Shown here: piece after piece, positions 33,502-42,108 of the stretch
Layout: each line of letters begins with the position of its first letter
Numbering within the stretch: the first letter of the stretch is position 1
Assembly: GCA_024666565.1 (NCBI GenBank)
Contig: CP088295.1
Span: 3,782,001 to 3,846,000, forward strand
Length of the DNA: 64,000 bases
Direction of reading: 5' to 3'
DNA from: Svornostia abyssi
GTDB taxonomy: Bacteria > Actinomycetota > Thermoleophilia > Solirubrobacterales > Solirubrobacteraceae
Made by a program: the position numbers and the translations under genes
Notes under the pieces: model-generated
Database searches by the model: none
Told to the model about the DNA's origin: nothing
The model's input: only the letters and a program-made list of their open reading frames with translations

Positions 33502-36048
33502 TCATGGTTGCGCCTCCTGCGGCCCATCGGCCAGCGCGAGCAGGAACCCCATGGCCGTGAGCGCCGGGATGGTGACGGCGGGCATCTCCCAGTCCCAGTC
33601 GACGCAGGCGTGGATGGCCCAGACCAGCGTGACCGACGCGGGGCCCGCGGCGAGTGCGGTCGTGCGCCGGGCCCGCACCGCGCCCATCCCGATCGCGGCC
33701 GCGAACGCGAGGAGGAACAGGAGCCCGACGAGCCCGAGCTCGGCGAGCGTCTCGATCGGCAGGGAGTGCGCGTCGCGGACCGGTTCGTCGATGTCCCGGT
33801 CGCGCAGCCACACGACGGCGAACCCGCCGGGCCCCGTCCCGGTCAGCGGGTCGTCCTCCGCCGCTCCCAGCGCGACCCGCCAGTACGCGTACCGGTTGGA
33901 GTCCGTCGACGCGAGCCGGTCGGCGGTCGCCCCGGTCTGCGGGGTGCCGACGCCGGGGCCGCGCTCCAGCCCGACCACCACGGCCAGCGCAGCCAGGACC
34001 ACGACGACCGCGCCCGCCACGACCACGCCGGCGTGCTGGACTCGCAGCCGGGGCGCCCCGCGTCCGTCCCCGTCGGCCACCCAGCCCCGCGCACGCGCAG
34101 CGAGCACGCAGCACAGCACGAGGATGCCGATCTCCAGGGCGCCCTCCAGCGCGCGGCTGCTGAGCCCACCCTCGGCGGCCCGCACGCCGTCGAGCGCGCT
34201 GGCCATGAGGCTGGGCGGCACGCCGAGCACGACGACTGCGAGCGCGGCACGCACCGCCGCGCCCCCGGGCGCGAGCAGCGCGGCGGCTGCCAACCCGGCC
34301 AGGGCGGCGACGATCCCACCCCGCGAGAAGCTCAACCACAGGCCGAGCACCAGCGCCGGGCCGGCCGCCAGTGCGGCGCCCCGCATCGCCGCCCGCCGCG
34401 TCGGGTCTCCGGCGAGCGACACGCACGCGGTGAGCCCCATCGCCGCCAGGAGCCCCATGGCGTTCCAGTACGTCAGCGGCTGCTCCAGCCGCCCGGCCGA
34501 GCTCGCGGTCTGCGTCACGTCGATCAGCCAGGGCGCGAGCCGTCCCACCAGCCCGTACCCGACGACGACGATCGCGCCCAGCGCGTGCACGGGCAGGACG
34601 TACCGCCGCGCTGCGCCGCCGAGCGTCGCCACCGAGAGGACGAGCACGCCGAGGTACAACAGGCCGCGCTGGACGTCGTCGACCGCCGACTCGGCGACCG
34701 GCGCCCAGTCGAGCGCGATGCCCGTCCACGCCACGAGGAGGGCCAGCGCCGCGATCGCGGCACGGGCGGGCAGATCCGTCGGCCACGGGCGCGAGCCCGC
34801 GACGGCGACGACCCCGACGGCACTCCAGACGATGACGGCCGCGACGAGCCGCGCCGTGTCGAAGAACCCGCCGCTGGCGAACGCGATCACCGGCCCGCAG
34901 CCGAGCACGACGATCGCGCCGCCGACATCGACGGCCACGGCGCGGGGCGGCGCGGGACGCCGCGCCCACGCCTTGCCGAGCGTCCGCCCGATCCCGATCG
35001 ACGGGCGCTCGATCAGCACCCACGACGCCCAGCCCAGGCCCACGGAGACGGCGACCGCGACGACGACGAAGCCCACCGTCCCGATGCGATCCTGCGCGTC
35101 CCAGCGGTCGAGTTGGATCATCACCGCGAGGTGCCAGAGATAGACGCCGTAGGAGCGGATGCCCAGCCACCGCATCGGCGTCGACGACCACAGCGCCGGG
35201 GCCGCGCGCAGCGCGACGGGGGCGACGAGCGCCACCGCGATGGCGGTCTTCGCCACGTGGTCGGTGAGGTTGCGCACCATGATCCCGCCCTGCGGATCCA
35301 ACGCACCGAGGAGGAGGAACCCGGCCGCCGCGGCGCCCGTCAGCACCGCACCTGTCACCGGGCGCAGCGCGACCCCGCGCGCCGCCGCGACCGCCAGCAG
35401 CATCCCGAGGGCGAACTGGTCGGCCCACGCGGGCGGCCAGGCGAGCAGCGTCAGGTCGGCGTCGCCGTCGGCGACGAGGCGCCCCACGACGACCTTCCAC
35501 GCCAGGCTCAGGGCGATCACCGCGACGAGGCCTGCGATCTCGCCTCGTCTCGTCGCGACCGCGCCGATCGTGGCCACCCACAGCGCGAGGAACGCGTAGA
35601 GGACGACCTCGACGTCGAGCGTCCACGCCTGCCCGATGCCGCCCGTGAACGTCGCCGGCGAGTAGATCTGCAGGAACAGGCCGTACCGCACGAGCCCCTC
35701 GAGGGTGAAGACCCCGGACAGGCCGAGCACGAGCGCGATGATCGGCAGCGCGACCCAGTAGGCGGGCCCGATCCGCGCGACGCGCCGGGCGGCGTAGTCG
35801 CGCAGTGACGGGTGTCCCCGCCCCTCGGCGCGGGCCAGCGCGAACGGCAGGTACAGGAGCGCCCCGGAGATCACGAAGAAGATCGGGACGCCGATGTTCA
35901 GCCGCGTGATCCAGTCACGGCCGACCACGTCGAACCCGGCGAGGACGAACGCGAGGTGGTAGACGACGATGGCGCCGGCCGCCAGCGCGCGCAGGCCGTC
36001 GAAGCCGTGCAGGTGCGGGCGGTCCGGGGCGGGCGGGGCGGCGGCCAT
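33502..36048 (-). CDS. Acyltransferase-3 / O-antigen ligase (Wzy/WaaL-like) fusion protein
   Basis: 848 residues from ATG 36048. Residues about 14-350 are an OafA/YrhL acyltransferase: GFDGLRALAAGAIVVYHL with the catalytic His and ten-odd helices ending at an IERPS motif. Residues about 370-830 add a second set of about twelve helices with LWLSFSRGGIVAALAG near 573, GTGPGGFAVVW, and AHSLPIETLAELGLVGLLF, the marks of the O-antigen ligase/polymerase family. So one polypeptide could acylate and polymerise or ligate a surface glycan. The reading frame is continuous through the junction. It starts one base inside the stop of the upstream GT-C gene (TGATG). Confidence 0.82.
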   Translation of the reverse strand: MAAAPPAPDRPHLHGFDGLRALAAGAIVVYHLAFVLAGFDVVGRDWITRLNIGVPIFFVISGALLYLPFALARAEGRGHPSLRDYAARRVARIGPAYWVALPIIALVLGLSGVFTLEGLVRYGLFLQIYSPATFTGGIGQAWTLDVEVVLYAFLALWVATIGAVATRRGEIAGLVAVIALSLAWKVVVGRLVADGDADLTLLAWPPAWADQFALGMLLAVAAARGVALRPVTGAVLTGAAAAGFLLLGALDPQGGIMVRNLTDHVAKTAIAVALVAPVALRAAPALWSSTPMRWLGIRSYGVYLWHLAVMIQLDRWDAQDRIGTVGFVVVAVAVSVGLGWASWVLIERPSIGIGRTLGKAWARRPAPPRAVAVDVGGAIVVLGCGPVIAFASGGFFDTARLVAAVIVWSAVGVVAVAGSRPWPTDLPARAAIAALALLVAWTGIALDWAPVAESAVDDVQRGLLYLGVLVLSVATLGGAARRYVLPVHALGAIVVVGYGLVGRLAPWLIDVTQTASSAGRLEQPLTYWNAMGLLAAMGLTACVSLAGDPTRRAAMRGAALAAGPALVLGLWLSFSRGGIVAALAGLAAAALLAPGGAAVRAALAVVVLGVPPSLMASALDGVRAAEGGLSSRALEGALEIGILVLCCVLAARARGWVADGDGRGAPRLRVQHAGVVVAGAVVVVLAALAVVVGLERGPGVGTPQTGATADRLASTDSNRYAYWRVALGAAEDDPLTGTGPGGFAVVWLRDRDIDEPVRDAHSLPIETLAELGLVGLLFLLAFAAAIGMGAVRARRTTALAAGPASVTLVWAIHACVDWDWEMPAVTIPALTAMGFLLALADGPQEAQP

Positions 36049-37626
36049 CAGTCGCGCACCCGGTAGACGGTCGCGCAGCCGAAGCGCCGCGGCGGATCGG
36101 TGAACCCGCGCACGGCCGCGGAGATGTCCGGGCGGCCGTGGCAGTCGACGAAGATGAACCGCGCGCCGCTGGCACGGACGATCCGCTCGGCCTCCGCGGG
36201 CGAGAGACGCCCGGAGAAGAGCGCCTGCGTCTCGCGCCTGCGCCGGTCGTAGTCCGGGGTCCAGGAGCCTGCGCCGATGTACGTCTCCCGGCCCGTGTAC
36301 GCGGGCACGACGGGCCCGAGATAGACCCCGGTGATCACACCCCCGGCCTCCGGCGTGTCGTCGAGGAAGCGCAGCGCGTCGCGCTCGCCGTCCTCGAGGA
36401 AGAACGGCTGGTAGCCGCGGTTGATCGCGTCGCGCAGCTCGGTCACGCGGTAGATCGTGCCTGGGACGACCAGCAGCACCACCGCCGCGACGACCCATCC
36501 GCGGACCCCGGCTGACCACAGCGGGCGGTCCCCCAGCCTGGCTCGCACGCCGGCGACCGCCAGGACCGCGAGGGGCAGGCCGAGGCCCTGGAAGGCGTGA
36601 AACGGGAACGTGCCGAACGGGAGCAGGTACACGAGCAGCCCCGCCGGCACCCACGCACGGAGGGCGACGTCGCCGAACTCCGGCGCGGGGAGCCGGACGG
36701 CGAGCAGCGCGGGCAGGCCGAGCGGCAGCAGCCCGAGGACGATGACGTGCAGATCCCAGCGGGGCAGCTCGTTGACCTGCCCTGCCAGCTCCCACGACGG
36801 GTCGAACCTCGACAGCAGGAGGTAGTAGACCAGCGGCGCCGCGATCGCCAGCAGCGGTCCGGTGACCTCGACGGCCGCCGCGACGAGGCGGCGCGGCGTC
36901 CGGTGGAGGGCCCACAGCTCCGCCGCGACGAGCACGAACGCGACCGTCACGCCCTGCCACGGCTGCAGCCACGCGCACAGCAGGCCGAGCCCCCCGGCGG
37001 CGGCGAGCATGCGCCGCGGCCCGCCCTCGCGGCCGCGCTCGTAGGCCAGGATCGCCAGGGGCATGCATCCGATCGCCAGGGCGGTGAACTGGTAGCCCCA
37101 CAGCCACGTGCCCGCCCACAGCTCGCCGGTGATGAAGTCGATGCTCAGGCTGAAAGCCGGCCCGCCGACGCCGCTCCATCCGATGAACGCCGCAATCGGC
37201 GACGCGCAGAACAGCCCGAGCACCAGCGCGAGCCGCCGGTCGTCGCGGCGCGGCAGGAACCGCAGGGCGAGCGCCCACATCCCCGTGAACAGGACGAGCG
37301 CCGCGATGGGCTTCCACACGCTGTAGGCCACGATGAGGCCGGCGCCGAGCTGGTGCAGCAGCCCGCTGAGGAAGAGCCCGGGGTGCACGAACGGGCGCGG
37401 CCCGTCGTCGAGGTCGTAGAGGTTGGCGATGCCGACCGACTCGCCGGGCTTGGCGCAGCCAGTTCAGGTACTGCATCGGGTCCGCGACGAGGTACCCGTC
37501 GCCTCCTGTCACCGTGCCGCCTTGGAAGACGGTGCGGACGACGAGCGCCCCGAGCGCGAGAAACGCGAGCGCGACGAGCGCGAGCAGCGCCGCCCAGTCG
37601 AACCGGTCGAGCCGGGCTCGTCTCAC
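36048..37626 (-). pseudogene. GT-C-like multi-pass membrane glycosyltransferase, frameshifted as read
   Basis: From GTG 37626 the N terminus (LDRFDWAALLALVALAF, then GYLVADPMQYLNWLR) is in one frame; from about 37457 the remainder (GESVGIANLYDL, FVHPGLFLSG ... RYGCATVY-like end FGCATVYRVRD) is in the next. Removing one C from the GCGCCAAG stretch joins them exactly: the segment then has the same length as in the intact paralogue at 43509-45116. Both share WLWGY, LQPWQG, FHAFQGL and the soluble end PAYTGRETY...FVDC. The protein would have 10-12 helices and an extracytoplasmic C-terminal domain. It overlaps neighbours on both sides by 1-4 bases, as expected for a functional operon gene. Confidence 0.75.
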
Positions 37627-38393
37627 CGTCCGGCCGGGCGGGGGACGTCCGTGAGCGGGTCCGCGGCCCGCCGCTCGGCGGCGATCGCCCGCACCGTCGC
37701 CCGGGCACGGCGCAGCTCCTGCAGGACGGGCACCAGGACCTTGCGCATGTGCAGCCGCGACCCGCTGCGGTCGCTCCATGCGATGCCGCGCTCGGTGATC
37801 CGGAACCCGAGTGCCCGCGCGATCGCCAGTGCTTCGGCGTCGAACACCCAGCCGGGCAGCTCGACGCGCGCGAAGGTGGCGTCGGCCGCCTCGCCGCGCC
37901 AGAGCTTGAAGCCGCAGAAGAGATCGTGGGTGGGCTCACGAAGGGTCAGGCGGCACAGCGCGATGAACCCGTGCCCGGCGATGCGACGGCGCAGCGGCTG
38001 GCGGCGTCCGACCTGCGCGCCCTCGACGGCGCGCGAGCCGACGACCACGTCGGCGTCCTCGATGTCGCGGAGCATCGCCGGCAGGGACGCGAGCGATACA
38101 GCGCAGTCGGCGTCGCAGTGCAGCCGCAGCGCACCGCGGGCCTCGAGCATCCCGCGCCGGACCGAGTGGCCCTTGCCGAGGTTGCGCTCATTGCGCAGGA
38201 GCTTCACGCGGGGGTCCTCCAGCGCGGGGGCGAGCTCGCCGACGGTCCCGTCGGTGCTGGCGTTGTCGACCACGAGGACCTCGAACGCGGGGTCCAGCGC
38301 GCCCACCGCGTCGACCACCCGCGCGACGGTCGCGGCGATGTGTCTCTCCTCGTTGAACGCGGGGACGACGACGGAGATGCGCGGAGCCGCCAT
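37623..38393 (-). CDS. Family 2 glycosyltransferase (dolichyl/polyprenyl-phosphate glucose synthase-like)
   Basis: 256 residues from ATG 38393. GT-A fold: SVVVPAFNEERHI, VVDNASTDGT, GKGHSVRRGM, the DAD-like metal motif HCDADCA and PTHDLFCGFKLWRGEAA, which resembles Alg5/AglJ-type enzymes that load a sugar on a polyprenyl phosphate. It would feed the GT-C proteins next to it with lipid-linked sugar donors. Its stop overlaps the GT-C start (GTGA). Divergent from the methyltransferase-GT2 gene by 25 bases. Confidence 0.87.
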   Translation of the reverse strand: MAAPRISVVVPAFNEERHIAATVARVVDAVGALDPAFEVLVVDNASTDGTVGELAPALEDPRVKLLRNERNLGKGHSVRRGMLEARGALRLHCDADCAVSLASLPAMLRDIEDADVVVGSRAVEGAQVGRRQPLRRRIAGHGFIALCRLTLREPTHDLFCGFKLWRGEAADATFARVELPGWVFDAEALAIARALGFRITERGIAWSDRSGSRLHMRKVLVPVLQELRRARATVRAIAAERRAADPLTDVPRPAGR

Positions 38394-38418
38394 GAGCGCC
38401 GGTAAGCTAGCGCACCGA

Positions 38419-40134
38419 ATGGGCGCTTCTCGTGTGTGCGGCATCTGCGGCGGTGCCGCGGCCTTCTATCTCCCTGGAGCGACCGAGGTCACCGACCCCG
38501 ACGCGATGTCGCCGACCTGCCACGTCCCCGGGCAGCACGGCGACCTCTACCGCTGCCGCGAATGTGGCACGGTCCAGCAGCCCGACCTGCCGACCGGCAT
38601 CGACCTCACGGACCTGTACCGGGCGATGCACGACGTGCGGTACCTCGACCAGGAGGCGGGCCGCCGCCGCACCGCCAACCGGCTGCTCGACCTCATCGCC
38701 GAGCATCAGCCGGCGCGCTCGGACGTCCGGTTCCTGGACGTGGGCTGCGGCCACGGACTGCTCCTCGACGAGGCGGCGCGCCGCGGGTACGCCACGACGG
38801 GCCTCGAGCTGTCGGCGGGCGCCGCGCGGCACGGCCGCGAGGTGCTCGGCCTGGACGTGCGCGAGCAGACCGTCGACCAGCTCGCCGCCGAGGGGTGCGA
38901 GCCGTTCGACGTGATCGTCCTCGCCGACGTGATCGAGCATCTCGACGACCCGAAGGCGATCCTCGCCGAGCTCTCGGCGCTGCTGGCTCCCGGCGGCGTC
39001 CTGTGCGTCGTCACCCCGGACCCCGCGTCGAAGACCGCGCGCCTGGCCCGCAGCCGGTGGTGGGGCTTCATCCCCGCGCACACGTACCTCCTGCCCCGCC
39101 GCACGCTGCGCGAGCTGCTGTCCGCCCGCGGGCTCGTGGTCTCCACGGACATCCCCCTCGTGCGCGACTTCACGCTGCGCTACTGGATGGCGGGGTTCGC
39201 CGAGCGCAGCGGGGCCGTCGCGGCCGCCGTCGAGCGCGCCGCGCGCAGCCGCCGGGCCGACGCGATGATCTCGCTGTCGCTGGGCGACGAGCGCGTGATG
39301 CTCGCGCACCGGGTCGAGGTGCTCCGCACCGAGCGCCCGCTCGCGCGTCCCCGCGGCGGCGACCAGCAGGTCCTCGTGGTCCTCCCGGCGTACAACGCGG
39401 CGAAGACGATCCCGCAGGTCGCCGAGGAACTGCCGGCCGACGCGACCGACGGCGTGCTGCTCGTCGACGACTGCTCGAAGGACGCCACGACCGAGGTCGC
39501 GCTCGAGCACGGGTTCGACGTGCTGCGCCACCCGGTCAACCGCGGGTACGGCGCCAACCAGAAGTCCTGTTACGTGCAGGCGGCCCGCGACGGCTACGAC
39601 GCCGTCGTCATGGTCCACGCCGACAACCAGTACGACCCGGCACTGGTGCCGCAGATCGTCGCCCCGATCCTCGAGGGCCGCGCCGACGTCGTGATCGGCT
39701 CGCGCCTGCTGGAAGACCGGGCGATCCAGGGCGGCATGCCGCGCTGGAAGTGGGTCGGCAACCGCGTCCTCACCGGGTTGGAGAACGCGGCGTTCCGCCG
39801 GTCGTACTCCGAGTACCACACGGGCTACCGGGCGTTCAGCGTGGACTTCCTGCGCTCGATCGCGTTCCTGCGCAACAGCGACGAGTTCGTCTTCGATCAG
39901 GAGATCTTCGCCCAGGCGGTCGCCCGCGGGGCGCGGGTCGAGGAAGTGGCCATCCCGACGCGGTACTTCCTCGAGGCCTCCAGCGTGTCGTTCCCCGACA
40001 GCGTCGAGTACGGCCTGCGCACGCTGTACGTGCTCGCACGGTTCCGCCTGTCCGAGTACGGCCGCCGCTGGGCGCCGCTCGGTGCCCCGGCGACGCATCT
40101 GGACGCCGACCCGGAGCCCGTGCTCGACCGGTGA
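38419..40134 (+). CDS. Bifunctional SAM methyltransferase - family 2 glycosyltransferase
   Basis: 571 residues from ATG 38419. The N terminus has two CxxC pairs (Cys7/Cys10 and Cys46/Cys49), a likely zinc knuckle. A class I methyltransferase follows: FLDVGCGHGLLLDEA, then DVIVLADVIEHLDDP and LAPGGVLCVVTPDP. From residue about 315 a GT2 domain begins: VLVVLPAYNAAKTIP, LLVDDCSKDAT, HADNQYDP and SEYHTGYRAFSVDFLR. The two catalytic units sit in one frame, so a sugar may be transferred and methylated by one protein. The stop overlaps the flippase start (GTGA). Confidence 0.87.
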   Translation: MGASRVCGICGGAAAFYLPGATEVTDPDAMSPTCHVPGQHGDLYRCRECGTVQQPDLPTGIDLTDLYRAMHDVRYLDQEAGRRRTANRLLDLIAEHQPARSDVRFLDVGCGHGLLLDEAARRGYATTGLELSAGAARHGREVLGLDVREQTVDQLAAEGCEPFDVIVLADVIEHLDDPKAILAELSALLAPGGVLCVVTPDPASKTARLARSRWWGFIPAHTYLLPRRTLRELLSARGLVVSTDIPLVRDFTLRYWMAGFAERSGAVAAAVERAARSRRADAMISLSLGDERVMLAHRVEVLRTERPLARPRGGDQQVLVVLPAYNAAKTIPQVAEELPADATDGVLLVDDCSKDATTEVALEHGFDVLRHPVNRGYGANQKSCYVQAARDGYDAVVMVHADNQYDPALVPQIVAPILEGRADVVIGSRLLEDRAIQGGMPRWKWVGNRVLTGLENAAFRRSYSEYHTGYRAFSVDFLRSIAFLRNSDEFVFDQEIFAQAVARGARVEEVAIPTRYFLEASSVSFPDSVEYGLRTLYVLARFRLSEYGRRWAPLGAPATHLDADPEPVLDR

Positions 40135-41537
40135 CCGACAGGACCGCCCGGCGGGTCGCAGCGAGCGCCGGGTGGCAGAGCGCGGCGAAGATCGCCGTCG
40201 CGCTCATGGGGGTCGCGTCGGTCGCGATCCTCACGCGGTATCTCGGGACCGAGGACTACGGCGCCTACGCGCTGGGCTTCAGCTTCCTCGCGCTGTTCGG
40301 CGCCGTCGCGGACCTCGGCCTGTTCTCCATCCTCGTCCGGGACATCAGCCGGGAACCCGACCGGGCCGAGGAGCTGGTCGGCAACGGCATCACGCTGCGC
40401 GGCGTGCTGTGGCTGGCCGTGTCGCTCCTCGCGGTGGGCATCGCGTTCGTGCTCCCGTACGAGCCGCAGGTGCGGACCGCGATCGCGCTGGCGGCGCTGC
40501 CGTTCGGCATGGGGCTCATCAACGGCGCCCTGCTCGCAGGCCTGCAGGCGCGGCTGCAGATGGCCGGGGCGAGCGGCGCGGAGGTCGCCGGGCGCGCCGC
40601 GACGCTGGCGGCGGCGGGCGCGGCCGCCTGGCTCGACCTCGGCTTCACCGCGATCCTCCTCACGGCGTCCGTCGGCGCCGCGGTGACGCTCCTGCTGACC
40701 CTGGCGGTCGCCCGACGCGCCTTCGCGGTGCGCCCACGGGTGAACCTCGCGGTGTGGCGCACGCTGCTGCTCGCGAGTCTGCCGCTCGGGCTGGCGCTCG
40801 GCATCAACGAGCTGTACTTCCGCGTCGATCAGCTCATCATCTCGCTGTCCCGCCCGCTCGAGGAGGTCGGCTGGTACGGCCTGGCGTTCCGTGTCATCGA
40901 GCTCACCGCCACGCTGCCGGGCGCGCTGCTCGTGTCGCTGTTCCCGGTCATCGCCGCCCAGGTCGCGGCCAACGACGCGCGGGTGCGCGACACGCTCCAA
41001 CGCGGCTTCGACGTGCTCGTGACGGTGGCGCTCCCGCTGGCGCTCGGCGGTCTCGTCCTGGCCGGCCCGGTGGTCACGACCGTGGCGGGCGACGCGTTCG
41101 CGGGTGCCGCCGACCCGCTGAGCATCCTCCTGTTCGCCGGCGGCCTGGCGTTCGTCAACGGCCTGTTCGGCTACGCGCTCATCGCCCGCGATCGCCAGCG
41201 CGACACGCTGTGGCTCAACGTCACCGCGCTGGCCTGCAACCTGGCGCTCAACATCGCGCTCGTGCCCGCGTACGGCATCGACGCGGCGGCGGCGACCGCG
41301 GTCGTCAGCGAGCTCGTCATCCTCGCGGGCGGGCTCTGGCTGGTGAAGCGCCACCTCGGGGTGCTGCCCGCGCCGTGGATGGTCCTGCGCGCGGGGGCCG
41401 CCGCGGCCGTGATGACCGGTGTGCTGTGGGTGTGCGACGACGCACCGCTCGCGGTCCTGCTCACGATCGCCGCCGCGACCTACCCCGCCGCGCTGTGGGC
41501 GACCGGCGGCACGAAGGTGCTGCTCACCGGACGGTGA
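40131..41537 (+). CDS. Wzx-like polysaccharide flippase (MOP superfamily)
   Basis: 468 residues from GTG 40131. Start region GWQSAAKIAVALMGVASVAILTRYLGTEDYG and 12-14 hydrophobic helices identify an oligosaccharide flippase, distinct from the one at 30517. Conserved-looking polar residues YFRVDQLII lie mid-protein. It would export the lipid-linked unit made by the methyltransferase-GT2 to which it is coupled. It overlaps the convergent FliL-like gene by 14 bases. Confidence 0.86.
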   Translation: MTDRTARRVAASAGWQSAAKIAVALMGVASVAILTRYLGTEDYGAYALGFSFLALFGAVADLGLFSILVRDISREPDRAEELVGNGITLRGVLWLAVSLLAVGIAFVLPYEPQVRTAIALAALPFGMGLINGALLAGLQARLQMAGASGAEVAGRAATLAAAGAAAWLDLGFTAILLTASVGAAVTLLLTLAVARRAFAVRPRVNLAVWRTLLLASLPLGLALGINELYFRVDQLIISLSRPLEEVGWYGLAFRVIELTATLPGALLVSLFPVIAAQVAANDARVRDTLQRGFDVLVTVALPLALGGLVLAGPVVTTVAGDAFAGAADPLSILLFAGGLAFVNGLFGYALIARDRQRDTLWLNVTALACNLALNIALVPAYGIDAAAATAVVSELVILAGGLWLVKRHLGVLPAPWMVLRAGAAAAVMTGVLWVCDDAPLAVLLTIAAATYPAALWATGGTKVLLTGR

Positions 41538-41967
41538 CGTCCGGGATGACGACGCGCCGCACCCGCACGTCGGTGTGGGCGCGGATCCGACGCCGCAGCA
41601 GCCGCTCGAGCCTGCGGCGGCCCGAGCTCGTGCGCAATGACCGCGCCGAACGAGCCATCACGGTCTCGGTGACGATCTCCCGGATCACCGGTTCCTGGGC
41701 CAGCCGCTCACGACCGTCCTCGCCCTCGACGAACACCGGCAGCTTCTTCGGGAGTTGCAGCGCGACGGTCATCCGGACGCTGCCGTCGCCGCGCACGGTC
41801 AACGCGAACGGCTCGCCGACGCTGTACCAGCGCGGAGGCGGCGGCTCCTCCGCCTTCGCGGATGCGGGGCCGGTGTAGGCCTCGGGGAGACGCCCCTGCT
41901 GGTCGAGGTACCAGATCCCTCCGAAGGAAGCGCCGAAGATCGCGGCGAGCGTCAGGAGCGACTTCAC
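41524..41967 (-). CDS. FliL-like single-pass membrane protein
   Basis: 147 residues from GTG 41967. One N-terminal helix (about 3-18), a Pro-rich linker, then an extracytoplasmic domain with RMTVALQLP, EPVIREIVTETVM, a basic GRRRLERLLRRRI helix and TDVRVRRVVIPDVTV. This order resembles FliL. No other motility gene is in the window, so a flagellar role is doubtful and a general membrane scaffold is as likely. Confidence 0.5.
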   Translation of the reverse strand: MKSLLTLAAIFGASFGGIWYLDQQGRLPEAYTGPASAKAEEPPPPRWYSVGEPFALTVRGDGSVRMTVALQLPKKLPVFVEGEDGRERLAQEPVIREIVTETVMARSARSLRTSSGRRRLERLLRRRIRAHTDVRVRRVVIPDVTVR

Positions 41968-42059
41968 ACACCGGAAGGTAGTTCGTATCGATGGACACGT
42001 CACGCACGGTCAATCGAATGTCCAGGCGCCACGTCCGGCCCGACACGGCCCATCTCTTC

Positions 42060-42089
42060 CTGGAGCACGACTCTAGAGTCGTGCTCCAG
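42060..42089. repeat. 30-bp perfect palindrome upstream of a glycosyltransferase gene
   Basis: Two 15-base arms (left arm CTGGAGCACGACTCT) meet with no spacer, symmetrical about the centre between 42074 and 42075. It lies in the 141-bp divergent region between the FliL-like and GT4 genes, ending 19 bases before the GT4 start codon and just ahead of its GGAGAGG ribosome binding site. On DNA it could bind a dimeric regulator; as RNA it would be a very stable hairpin next to the start codon. Confidence 0.7.
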
Positions 42090-42108
42090 TCGCGGAGAGG
42101 TCGACGCC

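Noticed and set aside
33502..37779. A single 1425-residue minus-strand open frame
   Set aside because: It joins the acyltransferase-ligase fusion to out-of-frame sequence of the GT-C gene; residues before 36048 are Arg/Pro-rich nonsense apart from the first part of the GT-C protein, and the real GT-C C terminus lies in another frame.
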